From: UBA11540 sp003445125
GTDB taxonomy: Bacteria; Bacillota; Clostridia; Oscillospirales; Ruminococcaceae
DNA length: 16,835 nt
Direction of reading: 5' to 3'
Assembly (NCBI GenBank): GCA_937899435.1
Contig: CALBQG010000053.1
Location: 1 to 16,835, forward strand
The notes under the pieces were generated by a model. That model did no database searches and was not told where the DNA came from. It worked only from the letters and a program-made list of their open reading frames with translations. Shown in pieces: positions 1-7,548 of the stretch. The first letter of the stretch is position 1, and each line of letters starts with the position of its first letter. Position numbers and translations under genes: made by a program.

Positions 1-22
1 AAATCGGAGCGCCGACGGGTTT

Positions 23-700
23 TTATTTTTTCTCTTTTTCTTCCATAAACAACAGCCCGAAAGCGGCAAACAAAAAGAGCGGACAAACCCAGACGGATTT
101 CAGTCCCCCGATTTCCGTCAGCACACTGCCGATTCCCGCACCGAGTGCAAAAAAGAAAAGCACAAGTGCATAAGTTCCGGCGATTTTCAAAAATCTCCGT
201 TCACGCGTATACAGATAGCGGCACAGTGCTTCCGCACCGCTTCTCAAATTACCGATACACATGGTGCTGGCATAGCTCTGTCCGCGTACGGAGTGAAATG
301 CCTGCACCTGCATAGCACATACAAACGACACCAGGGCATTGGCAATCGGATTCAAACTGTCCGGAATCCACCCCACCACCGCTAAACCGAATATTTCAAT
401 CAGCAGCACCCACTGCTGCCAATGCAGGCATTTGCTTTTTCCGAAACGGAAAAAAACCGCTTGCGCTGCTGCTGTTCCCAACAGATATGCCAACAGCGGA
501 ATCACATACCGTCCCGCCGCCGCCCATTCGCCTTTGAACAAACGTGCGCTCATCAGCACCACATTCCCGGTCTGTGCATTGGCAAACACACCGCCGCGGC
601 AAAGGAACGTATAAGCGTCCTGAAATCCTCCCGACAATGCAAGACACGCTGCCAGCCACGCCGATTCCGAGGCTTGTATACCGACAAATCTTCGTCTCAT
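23..700 (-). CDS. DUF1275 (YoaK-like) integral membrane protein
   Basis: Predicted 225-aa polytopic inner-membrane protein of the DUF1275/YoaK family. Visible family marks are GGFQDAYTF (residues 24-32) followed by FANAQTGNVV (39-48), then several hydrophobic segments and a charged MEEKEKK tail. The family is widespread and often assumed to be a transporter, but no substrate is established, so none is assigned. I chose the ATG at 698-700 (MRRRFVGI) because GGGAG lies just upstream and a promoter (723-751) occupies the DNA where the longer reading, starting at 751, would begin. That longer start would lie upstream of the expected transcript start. The gene is monocistronic here, and its promoter follows directly on the terminator of the upstream operon. 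Family membership is fairly sure; function is unknown. Confidence 0.87.
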   Translation of the reverse strand: MRRRFVGIQASESAWLAACLALSGGFQDAYTFLCRGGVFANAQTGNVVLMSARLFKGEWAAAGRYVIPLLAYLLGTAAAQAVFFRFGKSKCLHWQQWVLLIEIFGLAVVGWIPDSLNPIANALVSFVCAMQVQAFHSVRGQSYASTMCIGNLRSGAEALCRYLYTRERRFLKIAGTYALVLFFFALGAGIGSVLTEIGGLKSVWVCPLFLFAAFGLLFMEEKEKK

Positions 701-722
701 GACGTCACTCCCTTTCGGTATC

Positions 723-751
723 AGTATACCACACAACCGTCGGTTCATCAA
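723..751 (-). promoter_or_regulatory. Sigma-A promoter of the DUF1275 gene
   Basis: On the minus strand: TTGATG (-35, 746-751), a 17-bp spacer, and TATACT (-10, 723-728). The expected transcript start is near 716, giving a leader of about 15 nt before the ATG at 700. The spacer contains a perfect palindrome, AACCG-T-CGGTT (735-745), which could be an operator. Confidence 0.75.
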
Positions 752-758
752 GAAAAAT

Positions 759-794
759 CATGCGGCGGACGGGAAAATTCCCGTCCGCCGCATG
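759..794 (-). terminator. Rho-independent terminator of the HdeD-MMPL-heptad operon
   Basis: Perfect 15-bp GC-rich stem (759-773 with 780-794) and a 6-nt loop. On the minus strand it is followed by ATTTTTCTT, 17 nt past the stop codon at 812. A T run (gcttttta) also follows on the plus strand, so it may work in both directions. Confidence 0.9.
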
Positions 795-811
795 GCTTTT
801 TATAAGGGAGG

Positions 812-2908
812 TTATTTCACACTTTCCGTGCGATAGATGAATTTTACATTGCCGTCCATACCGTCGGCGATACCGGAGAACGAACGGTACTCTTTTGCCA
901 GCTCCACGGTGGCTTTCAGACGCTCCGCCGTGTCGCCGCTCATCAATTCCGTGATCTTGCCGATGCCTTTTTCGTCCAGTTCTTTCAAACCGTCCGACAG
1001 CTTCATCGCACCGTCACGCAGCTCATTGACACCGCTCAGCAGCGCGGGGGCGCCGTCCTTCATGGTCAGGATTCCGTCATACAGGTCGCAGGTGCCGAGA
1101 TACAACTGCGCACTTCCGGATTTCAGGCTCTTTGTGCCGAGAAGCAGGCGGTCGCATCCGATGCTTGCGTCGGTCACGCCTTTGGTGTAATCCTTCAAGC
1201 CGACGTAGAACACATTGTATTCGTCCAACTGATCCTTCAACGCTTTGATCGAGGCTTTTCCCGCCGTACCGGAGGCAACTGCGGCTTCAATCTGACGCTG
1301 TACTTCTTCGGACGCCATGTTTTCCTTGATCAGCGCTTCCATCTGCTTTTCGGTTTCCTGTTCGATCAGTGTCTGAACGGCGGGAGAAACCATCCGTTCA
1401 TCCACCATCGTGCCGATCTGTTCGTCCACTGCCGCATCAATCTGTGCTTTGACCTGTGCGGAGCCGGCATACATTTCCTCGGTCACCTCCGCCTTCTGCA
1501 TCACTGCGGCGCGGATTGCCTCACGGTTGGCTTCCACCTGTGCTGTCACTTGTTTCTTCACTGCTTCGGTGACGCCTTCCACTACCTTTTCGCGGTTTGC
1601 CTCCACTGCGGCAGTCACTTTTTTCTTTGCTTCGGCGGTTGCCATGGCGCGGAGACTTTCTTCATTGAGAGAATCCATGGCTTTTTCAAGTACATCGGCG
1701 TAGTTTTCCACGGTCAGAGTTTCCACCGTCAGCCCCGCTTTTTCAAGCTCGCTCTGTGCGGTGGCAAGCAGGGTGTCGAACACTTTTCTTGCGCCGTCAT
1801 TGAGTTCGCTGTTGTGCGAAACCAACGTGTCCAGACCGGAAGAAAGCTCCTTGGTTCCGGCGTAAATTTCTCCCGCGCCGTCATCCAGCTCATCGGCGCC
1901 TTCTTTGAGCTTTTTCGCCCCGTCCGCCAGTTTGTCGATGCCGTCTACCAGTTCCTCCGATTTTTCAAGCAGCGTGCAAAGTCCGTCATACAGCTTGGAG
2001 GAACCGTCGGTCAACTGTCCCATGGCATCGCCGAGCTGATCCATGGAATCGGTCAGTTTGGAAAGCTCATCCTTTGCCTTTTCGTCGGCATCTTCGGCGG
2101 TTTGAGAATCAAACAGCCCGCTCGTGGCAACGGTCACGGTGTTTCCCATTTTGAAGTCCTTGACATCGGCGGAAATCTCCACATAGTCCGGAATCTCCAA
2201 CTTTTCTTTGTCGATTGCCAGATTGCTCTGAAGTCCGGGGAATGCAAATCCGATCACCGCCGTGCGGTCGCCGTCATTGATAATTTTGCCGTTGGTGACA
2301 TCCACCGCCGTGAACACATCGTTGTCCAGCAGCACACCCGTCAGCATGGCAAACGGCACATACAGCGTTTCCTCACGGTCACCGACGGTTGTTTTCGCGG
2401 TCAGGTGATTGGTATACTCAAACCGCATGGCTAGATGCCCGCTCTTCCCCGCAAGCTGTGCGGGAGAAACGGACGCGCCGTCCAGCGTATAGGTCACTTT
2501 CACGCTCACGGGAAGTTCCTTTTCAATGCTGCCCTGATAGTAAATATCCTTCCCGTCAGCATCCCACACGCAGGCATTGCCGCTCAGGGTATAGGTTTCG
2601 TCGCCCTTGACATTCACAATGTCCTTCAATTCGGTTTTGTCCGTCAGTTGTTTGCTTTCCTGTGTATTCTTCAGCCAATCGCTGACGATGATTTTGTTCA
2701 CGCTTCCGTCGGCATTTGCCAGCACATAGACGGTTTCTTCCTTGACACCGGTGCTGTTTTTATTGGCAGCGGCTGCCGCGGTCACCACCGGGGTTCCCGC
2801 AGCCGGCATTTCGCCGCTTTCATCCGCATACGCCACGGCACCGACACCACCGATGAGCAACGTCGTACTGAGTGCCACGGCACCGATTCTCAACACTGTT
2901 TTTTTCAT
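812..2908 (-). CDS. Secreted X-X-X-Leu-X-X-Gly heptad-repeat protein (YhgE/Pip-like)
   Basis: Predicted 698-aa exported protein. It starts with a classical signal peptide (MKKT, hydrophobic core, AYA before Asp29), then a beta-rich N-terminal region of about 250 residues. Two blocks of Leu-x-x-Gly heptads follow (for example KLADGAKKLKEGADELDDG), roughly residues 285-360 and 590-670, separated by a long Ala/Glu/Lys-rich helical segment with a 23-residue tandem repeat. YhgE/Pip relatives usually carry membrane segments; here I see none after the signal peptide and no sortase motif, so it is probably secreted or held by a partner. The start at 2906-2908 is set by GGAGG about 10 nt upstream and by overlap with the stop of the MMPL gene (ATGA), implying translational coupling. 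Inference: an extracytoplasmic partner of the MMPL transporter. Confidence 0.8.
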   Translation of the reverse strand: MKKTVLRIGAVALSTTLLIGGVGAVAYADESGEMPAAGTPVVTAAAAANKNSTGVKEETVYVLANADGSVNKIIVSDWLKNTQESKQLTDKTELKDIVNVKGDETYTLSGNACVWDADGKDIYYQGSIEKELPVSVKVTYTLDGASVSPAQLAGKSGHLAMRFEYTNHLTAKTTVGDREETLYVPFAMLTGVLLDNDVFTAVDVTNGKIINDGDRTAVIGFAFPGLQSNLAIDKEKLEIPDYVEISADVKDFKMGNTVTVATSGLFDSQTAEDADEKAKDELSKLTDSMDQLGDAMGQLTDGSSKLYDGLCTLLEKSEELVDGIDKLADGAKKLKEGADELDDGAGEIYAGTKELSSGLDTLVSHNSELNDGARKVFDTLLATAQSELEKAGLTVETLTVENYADVLEKAMDSLNEESLRAMATAEAKKKVTAAVEANREKVVEGVTEAVKKQVTAQVEANREAIRAAVMQKAEVTEEMYAGSAQVKAQIDAAVDEQIGTMVDERMVSPAVQTLIEQETEKQMEALIKENMASEEVQRQIEAAVASGTAGKASIKALKDQLDEYNVFYVGLKDYTKGVTDASIGCDRLLLGTKSLKSGSAQLYLGTCDLYDGILTMKDGAPALLSGVNELRDGAMKLSDGLKELDEKGIGKITELMSGDTAERLKATVELAKEYRSFSGIADGMDGNVKFIYRTESVK
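1524..1661 (-). repeat. Tandem 69-bp (23-aa) duplication inside the heptad-repeat gene
   Basis: Two consecutive diverged copies with a 69-bp period encode segments beginning KKKVTAAVEANREKV and KKQVTAQVEANREAI. The copies sit in the helical linker between the two Leu-x-x-Gly blocks. The period keeps the reading frame, so copy number could vary without breaking the gene. Confidence 0.6.
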
Positions 2909-5013
2909 AGAGTAACAACCTCCGAAGATACAACTTTTTCCTTTTTCCCCACGTGCTTCATGCCGAACGTCGTCACGCAGACCAGACGGTCGCACAGCAT
3001 CAGAAGCGCCGGCAGAATGAAGATTACGCACAGCATACTGACGATTGCACCGCGTGCCATCAGCATACACATCGAACTGATAATGTCGATATCCGAATAC
3101 AACGCCACGCCGAAGGTCGCCGCGAACAATCCCAGACCGCTGACGATGATTGACGGAATGGAGGTCGCCAGTGCGGTTGTGACGGCACTGCGTTTATCTG
3201 CGCCTCCGATACGTTCCGCTTTATATCTCGTCGTCATGAGAATTGCGTAGTCCACCGTCGCGCCCAGCTGAATAGTACTGATGCAGATCGGCGCAATGAA
3301 CGGAAGCGACTGTCCGAGGTAATGCGGCAAACCGAGGTTGATGAAAATGGCAAGCTCGATGACCGCAATCAGAATGAACGGCAGCGAGAAGCTCTTTTCC
3401 ACCAGTGCAATGATCACGAAGATTGCGATGATCGACACGGCATTGACCACCTGGAAGTCGTGATCGGTGGTTTCGATCATGTCTTTCATGCAGGGCGCCT
3501 CGCCGATCAGCATTCCGCTCTTGTCATATTTTTTCAGAATGGCGTTGAGTTCATCAATCTGATGATTTACCTGATCTCCCGCCACCTTGTATTCCGAGTT
3601 GATGAGCATCAGCTCCCAGCGGTCGCTTTTCAGAATTTCGGTAATGCTTTCCGGCAAAATTTCCATCGGAACGCCCGAGCCGACGACTGTTTCCAGTCCC
3701 AGCACATATTTAACGCCGTCCACCTTTTCCATTTCGTCCACCATCCGGCGAACTGATTTCTGCGGCAGATTGGCATCGACCAAAAGCATATGCGTGGACG
3801 CGATGTCAAATTCTTCGGAAAGCTTGGAGTTGGCAATGACATATTCCATGTCTTCCGGCAAACACTGTCCCATGTCGTAGTACACTTCGCCGTTGGTCTT
3901 GTCATAGCCGTAGTAGGCGGGCGGGATCAGCAGTGCGAACACTACCAGAAACACCGGGAACACCTTGACCACACCTTTGGCATGTCCGTTCATGGACGGA
4001 ATCAGCGACTTGTGCTTTGTTTTCTGAAGCGGTTTGTCCAGAATCAGAATCATGGCGGGAAGCACGGTTACACAGCCGAGCACGCCGAACAGCACGCCCT
4101 TTGCCATCACGATACCCAAGTCTCTGCCGAGCGTGAAGGTCATGAAGCACAAGGCAATGAAGCCCGCTACCGTGGTGATGGAACTGCCGACCACCGAGGT
4201 AAGCGTTTCATGAATGGCAGAAGCCATGGCATCCTTCGGATCGGAAAAACGCTCGCGCTGTTCGTTGTAGCTGTGCCACAGGAAGATGGAATAGTCCATG
4301 GTGACCGCCAGCTGCAATACCGCCGACAGCGCTTTGGTGATATAGGAAATCTCACCCATGAAGAAGTTGGTGCCGAGGTTGAGCAGAATCATCATGCCGA
4401 TGCTCGCCAGAAACACAAACGGTACCAGCCAGCCGTCCAGCAGAATCAGCATGGCAAGGCAGGCAAGCGCCACGGCGATTCCGACATAGATCGGTTCTTC
4501 CTGCTCGCACAGATCCTTCAGATCCGTCACCAGTGCCGACATTCCGGAGACAAAGCACTGTTTTCCCGTGACCGAACGAATCTCACGAATGGCGTCCATC
4601 GTGACATCCGCCGAGGTTGCCGAATCGAAAAACACGGCGATCATCGTGGAATGATCGGTGTTGAAGGCGTCATAAATCTCCTTCGGAAGCAGCTCCATCG
4701 GCATCGAAATGTCCGCCAGAGAATTGTACCACAGCACCGTTTCCACATGATCCACCGCTTTGATCTTTTCCGTCAATGCGGCGACATCCTTTTCGGGCAT
4801 ATCCTCCACAACAATGAAGGAAAACGCGCCTTTGCCGAAATCCTCCATCAGTGCATTCTGTCCGATGACCGTATCCATGGTGTCGGGCAGATAATCAAGC
4901 ATATCATAGTTGATTCTTGTTGCCGCCATACCCAGCACCGACGGGATCATCAGCAGCAAAGCGACGATCAATATCGGCACGCGCAGGCGTACAACTGCTT
5001 TTGAAAAACGCAT
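2905..5013 (-). CDS. MMPL/RND-superfamily transporter
   Basis: Predicted 702-aa proton-driven exporter of the MMPL branch of the RND superfamily. The layout is a duplicated half: TM1 (about residues 12-32), an extracytoplasmic domain, a block of five TMs, then a second TM, domain and five-TM block. Both halves keep the proton-relay Asp in the middle membrane segment: TMDYSIFLWHSY (Asp240) and TVDYAILMTTRY (Asp588). The length matches Gram-positive two-MMPL-domain proteins. The start at 5013 has GGAGG about 6 nt upstream, and the stop of the HdeD gene lies 1 nt before it. The 3' end overlaps the start of the secreted heptad protein, which suggests coupled production in a fixed ratio. The substrate (lipid, drug or peptide) cannot be told from sequence. 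Confidence 0.9.
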   Translation of the reverse strand: MRFSKAVVRLRVPILIVALLLMIPSVLGMAATRINYDMLDYLPDTMDTVIGQNALMEDFGKGAFSFIVVEDMPEKDVAALTEKIKAVDHVETVLWYNSLADISMPMELLPKEIYDAFNTDHSTMIAVFFDSATSADVTMDAIREIRSVTGKQCFVSGMSALVTDLKDLCEQEEPIYVGIAVALACLAMLILLDGWLVPFVFLASIGMMILLNLGTNFFMGEISYITKALSAVLQLAVTMDYSIFLWHSYNEQRERFSDPKDAMASAIHETLTSVVGSSITTVAGFIALCFMTFTLGRDLGIVMAKGVLFGVLGCVTVLPAMILILDKPLQKTKHKSLIPSMNGHAKGVVKVFPVFLVVFALLIPPAYYGYDKTNGEVYYDMGQCLPEDMEYVIANSKLSEEFDIASTHMLLVDANLPQKSVRRMVDEMEKVDGVKYVLGLETVVGSGVPMEILPESITEILKSDRWELMLINSEYKVAGDQVNHQIDELNAILKKYDKSGMLIGEAPCMKDMIETTDHDFQVVNAVSIIAIFVIIALVEKSFSLPFILIAVIELAIFINLGLPHYLGQSLPFIAPICISTIQLGATVDYAILMTTRYKAERIGGADKRSAVTTALATSIPSIIVSGLGLFAATFGVALYSDIDIISSMCMLMARGAIVSMLCVIFILPALLMLCDRLVCVTTFGMKHVGKKEKVVSSEVVTL

Positions 5014-5014
5014 A

Positions 5015-5602
5015 TTAGTCCTCCCGATACTCCACTTCGATGACGTCAGGCTGTTGATGTTTGATGATTTTCACTGCCGTGATCGCCGTGCTCATGTTCA
5101 GAAGTCCCTCCGAAAGAAGGGTGATTCCGAGCAGAACCATCAGCACCGACGCACTGGCGGTCGGACGCAGCACCAGCACCAGTCCGAAAATTCCCGCGAT
5201 GACCGAAAGCAAAAGAATCAGCCACCATTTGTTCAGTCCGAATTGTTTGGCATCCACGGCAATCTGCATTTTCAGCAGGCTGTCGGTCAGGATCGAAAGT
5301 CCGAGCACAATGCAGATGAAATCCATCAGTCCGCCCGGACGTACCAACATGATCACACCGAGAAGAATCAGAAGAATACCGAATGCCAGATCATACTGAA
5401 AAGCCAGACGGTACAAATCCTTTGAAAAATAACCGACCAATTTTACCGCGCCGAACACAATCAGCAAGATGCCGCAGATGATGCCGATCACCGAAGCCGA
5501 AAGCTCCGGCCAGACGATCAACAAAATCCCCATGGCACACAACAAAACGGAAATGACGATGTAACCGATTTTCGCGGTTCTCATCCCTGCTACTGAACGC
5601 AT
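5015..5602 (-). CDS. HdeD/DUF308-family membrane protein
   Basis: Predicted 195-aa membrane protein made of about six TM helices in three hairpin-like pairs with repeated GI.LL..G motifs (GIICGILLIVFG, GILLILLGVIML, VLMVLLGITLLSEG). This is the pattern of DUF308/HdeD proteins. HdeD is linked to acid resistance in E. coli; the role of Gram-positive relatives is unclear. The tail is hydrophilic and acidic (DVIEVEYRED). The start at 5602 is set by AGGAGG with 8-nt spacing and a matching promoter at 5633-5661. A longer reading from 5704 would begin upstream of that promoter. It is the first gene of the operon with the MMPL transporter, with one base between genes. Confidence 0.82.
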   Translation of the reverse strand: MRSVAGMRTAKIGYIVISVLLCAMGILLIVWPELSASVIGIICGILLIVFGAVKLVGYFSKDLYRLAFQYDLAFGILLILLGVIMLVRPGGLMDFICIVLGLSILTDSLLKMQIAVDAKQFGLNKWWLILLLSVIAGIFGLVLVLRPTASASVLMVLLGITLLSEGLLNMSTAITAVKIIKHQQPDVIEVEYRED

Positions 5603-5632
5603 AAACAATGCCTCCTTTGAAATTACGTTCTC

Positions 5633-5661
5633 AGTATACCCTCTCCGACCGCCGCTGTAAA
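5633..5661 (-). promoter_or_regulatory. Sigma-A promoter of the HdeD-MMPL-heptad operon
   Basis: Minus strand: TTTACA (-35, 5656-5661), a 17-bp spacer, and TATACT (-10, 5633-5638). The predicted start is near 5626, leaving a leader of about 24 nt that contains the AGGAGG site. Confidence 0.75.
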
Positions 5662-5715
5662 CGGACACCGCACGCCCGATGTCAGAAACTCCGACACCCG
5701 GCACCCCTCTGACCG

Positions 5716-5749
5716 AAATTCAGACAAAACGCGGAATTTGTCTGAATTT
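5716..5749. repeat. Perfect 13-bp inverted repeat between divergent promoters
   Basis: Arms AAATTCAGACAAA (5716-5728) and TTTGTCTGAATTT (5737-5749) are separated by 8 bp. The repeat lies between the minus promoter at 5633-5661 and the plus promoter at 5773-5800. It could be an operator for a dimeric regulator, or a weak hairpin insulating the two operons. No cognate regulator can be named. Confidence 0.55.
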
Positions 5750-5772
5750 TTGCAAAAAGTTACGTTTTCCTC

Positions 5773-5800
5773 TTGATTTTTCGACAAAAAATCGTATCCT
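5773..5800 (+). promoter_or_regulatory. Probable promoter of the glycolipid operon
   Basis: TTGATT (-35, 5773-5778), a 16-bp spacer, and TATCCT (-10, 5795-5800). The transcript would start near 5807, at or inside the AGGAGGG ribosome site, so the leader would be very short. It is weaker than the other promoters in the window. Confidence 0.5.
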
Positions 5801-5818
5801 ATAAGTAGGAGGGTGTTT

Positions 5819-6907
5819 ATGAAAATCCTAATTCTCAGTTGCTCCACCGGCGAAGGGCACAACAGTGCCGCCAGAGCCGTAAAAGAAGAACTCGTGCGGC
5901 GCGGGATTGCCTGCGAGTTGCTGGATCCTGTATCACTTGCCGGGAAAAAGGCACAGCACACGGTTTCCTCACTGTATGAAAACACGATCCGCACCGTCCC
6001 CGCCGTTTTCGGCGCCGTCTACGGTCTCGGAAATCTGTATTCCCACACCGGCGTGCGTTCTCCCGTGTATCTTGCCTGTGCGTCTCTTGCCGAACCGCTG
6101 TGGAAATATATTCAAGAAGGCAAATTCGATGCCGCGGTTGCCACGCATCTGTACGGCATGGAAGCACTCGATGCCATTCGCTATAAATTGAACCAGCATA
6201 TCCCGTCTTACGGGGTACTTACCGATTATACCGTAATTCCTTTCTTTGCCGAGCCGCGTCTGGACGGCTATTTTATCCCGCACGGCAGTCTGCGGTCGGA
6301 AATGAGCCGCATACCCGCCGAAAAAACCGTCGCCACGGGAATTCCCGTTTCTCTTCGGTTTGCCGAACGCCTGCCGCAGGAAGCGGCGAGAAAAAGATTG
6401 CAGATTCCCGCCGACCGTCCCATGCTTCTGGTGATGAGCGGCGGTGTCGGCGGCGGCAACGTGATGGGACTCTGCCGCGAGCTTTTGCAAAAAACCGACG
6501 CCGATCTGTATGTCATCTGCGGGCGCAACGACCGGCTGTTCCGTCAACTGGGGCTGACGTTTCCCGCAAAACGCGTGCATCCTGTGTCTTTTACCAAAGA
6601 AGTGGCTTCCTATATGAATGTTGCCGACGTATTGCTTTCCAAGCCGGGCGGACTGTCCAGCACCGAAGCTGCCGTCGCCGGCGTGCCGTTGGTTCACATC
6701 AACGCCATTCCCGGATGCGAAACCAGAAACGCCGTGTTTTTCGCGGAAAACGGAATGTCCGTCAACGCAAAAAGTATTTCCGAAGCGGCAGAAGCCGCGC
6801 GCGAACTGCTTGCCTGCCCATGGAAGCGCGACGCCATGCGCCGCGCACAGTATGCCGTGATTAACCCCTACGCTGCAAGAGATATCTCGGAGGTGATTGT
6901 CCGATGA
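5819..6907 (+). CDS. MGDG-synthase/UgtP-like diacylglycerol glycosyltransferase
   Basis: Predicted 362-aa GT-B glycosyltransferase (GT28) that would move a sugar from a UDP-sugar to diacylglycerol at the inner face of the membrane, making glycolipids. The N-terminal MGDG-synthase domain begins MKILILSCSTGEGHNSAA, with the GxGH loop at residues 11-14. The C-terminal half has a SGGVGGG loop (about 207-213) and the donor-binding signature KPGGLSSTEAAVAGVP (275-290), followed by IPGCETRN (297-304). The ATG at 5819 was chosen over GTG at 5813 because AGGAGG is 6 nt upstream and GTG overlaps it. The stop overlaps the next start (ATGA), tying it to the acyltransferase. The sugar and acceptor are inferred from the family; a murG role is unlikely given the N-terminal domain. 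Confidence 0.85.
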   Translation: MKILILSCSTGEGHNSAARAVKEELVRRGIACELLDPVSLAGKKAQHTVSSLYENTIRTVPAVFGAVYGLGNLYSHTGVRSPVYLACASLAEPLWKYIQEGKFDAAVATHLYGMEALDAIRYKLNQHIPSYGVLTDYTVIPFFAEPRLDGYFIPHGSLRSEMSRIPAEKTVATGIPVSLRFAERLPQEAARKRLQIPADRPMLLVMSGGVGGGNVMGLCRELLQKTDADLYVICGRNDRLFRQLGLTFPAKRVHPVSFTKEVASYMNVADVLLSKPGGLSSTEAAVAGVPLVHINAIPGCETRNAVFFAENGMSVNAKSISEAAEAARELLACPWKRDAMRRAQYAVINPYAARDISEVIVR

Positions 6908-7512
6908 CCCGATATGTTTTTGCCGCATTGATCGGTTTTTTGTCGGGAAGCATTCCGTTTTGCTACCTGCTTCCCAAGCTCCTCTGTAAAAAAGACATCT
7001 GCAAGCTCAGCGACGACCACAATCCCGGCGCCGCCAACGTGTTCATTCACTGCGGCATACCGCTGGGAATGCTGTGTCTGCTTCTCGACATGGGAAAAGG
7101 ACTTCTGCCGGTGTATTTTGCCTCGCATCTGCTTGATCCGACCGTGCTTTGGTTTGTCCCGGTGATCCTCGCCCCCGTATGGGGACATGCTCTCGGAATT
7201 TTCCTGCACGGGCACGGCGGCAAGTGCATTGCCACGTCCTTCGGCGTGCTGATTGCCCTCGCGCCGATTTCGCCGATCGGGCTGCTTTCGCTTGCGGGGC
7301 TGTATATTTTCTTTTCCACGGTATGGCGTATTCATCCGAATTCCAGAAGAAGCCGCATTGTGTTCTCGCTGTTCGGCGTGCTGTCCACCGTCCTCCTTTT
7401 GCGTCAGCAGATGTTCACGCTGGCGATCGGATGCTTCGGCATTGCCGTCACCGGTGTGCTGAGACACAAAAAAGTGCCGGAAGAGGCACCTCTCCCGGTT
7501 AAAGAAGCATAA
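6904..7512 (+). CDS. Divergent PlsY-like glycerol-3-phosphate acyltransferase
   Basis: Predicted 202-aa membrane protein of the PlsY family, which transfers an acyl group from acyl phosphate to glycerol-3-phosphate in phospholipid synthesis. Family marks are SGSIPFCYLL near residue 14, NPGAANVF (40-47), LDMGKG (61-66) and GHALGIFLHGHGGKCIAT (94-111), with about six hydrophobic segments. Two motifs deviate from the classical form: the usual GSGNxGATN loop reads DDHNPGAAN, and the usual FKGGKGVAT reads GHGGKCIAT. It may therefore be a specialised paralogue rather than the housekeeping enzyme. It is translationally coupled to the glycosyltransferase (overlap 6904-6907), so the pair plausibly makes a membrane glycolipid. 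The tail ends close to a strong terminator. Confidence 0.8.
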   Translation: MTRYVFAALIGFLSGSIPFCYLLPKLLCKKDICKLSDDHNPGAANVFIHCGIPLGMLCLLLDMGKGLLPVYFASHLLDPTVLWFVPVILAPVWGHALGIFLHGHGGKCIATSFGVLIALAPISPIGLLSLAGLYIFFSTVWRIHPNSRRSRIVFSLFGVLSTVLLLRQQMFTLAIGCFGIAVTGVLRHKKVPEEAPLPVKEA

Positions 7513-7546
7513 CAAAGCGGTCAGCCTTTCGGCTGACCGCTTTGTT
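7511..7546 (+). terminator. Bidirectional terminator between lipid operon and tetR
   Basis: Perfect 16-bp stem (7511-7526 with 7531-7546), TTTC loop, followed on the plus strand by TCTTATTTCT. It begins at the stop of the PlsY-like gene and ends two bases from the stop of the converging tetR, so it can serve both transcripts. Confidence 0.9.
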
Positions 7547-7548
7547 TC

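Noticed and set aside
759..794. Strong palindrome considered as a mobile-element end
   Set aside because: The stem, loop and T tract directly after a stop codon are those of an ordinary terminator.
2435..3250. 271-codon plus-strand open frame over the heptad/MMPL junction
   Set aside because: It is antisense to two coupled genes with clear motifs and has no promoter or ribosome site.
3790..5004. 404-codon plus-strand open frame
   Set aside because: It is the antisense shadow of the MMPL gene, with a His/Gln-rich low-complexity product and no family signature.
5969..6928. 319-codon minus-strand open frame
   Set aside because: It is the shadow of the glycosyltransferase gene, which carries all the family motifs on the other strand.
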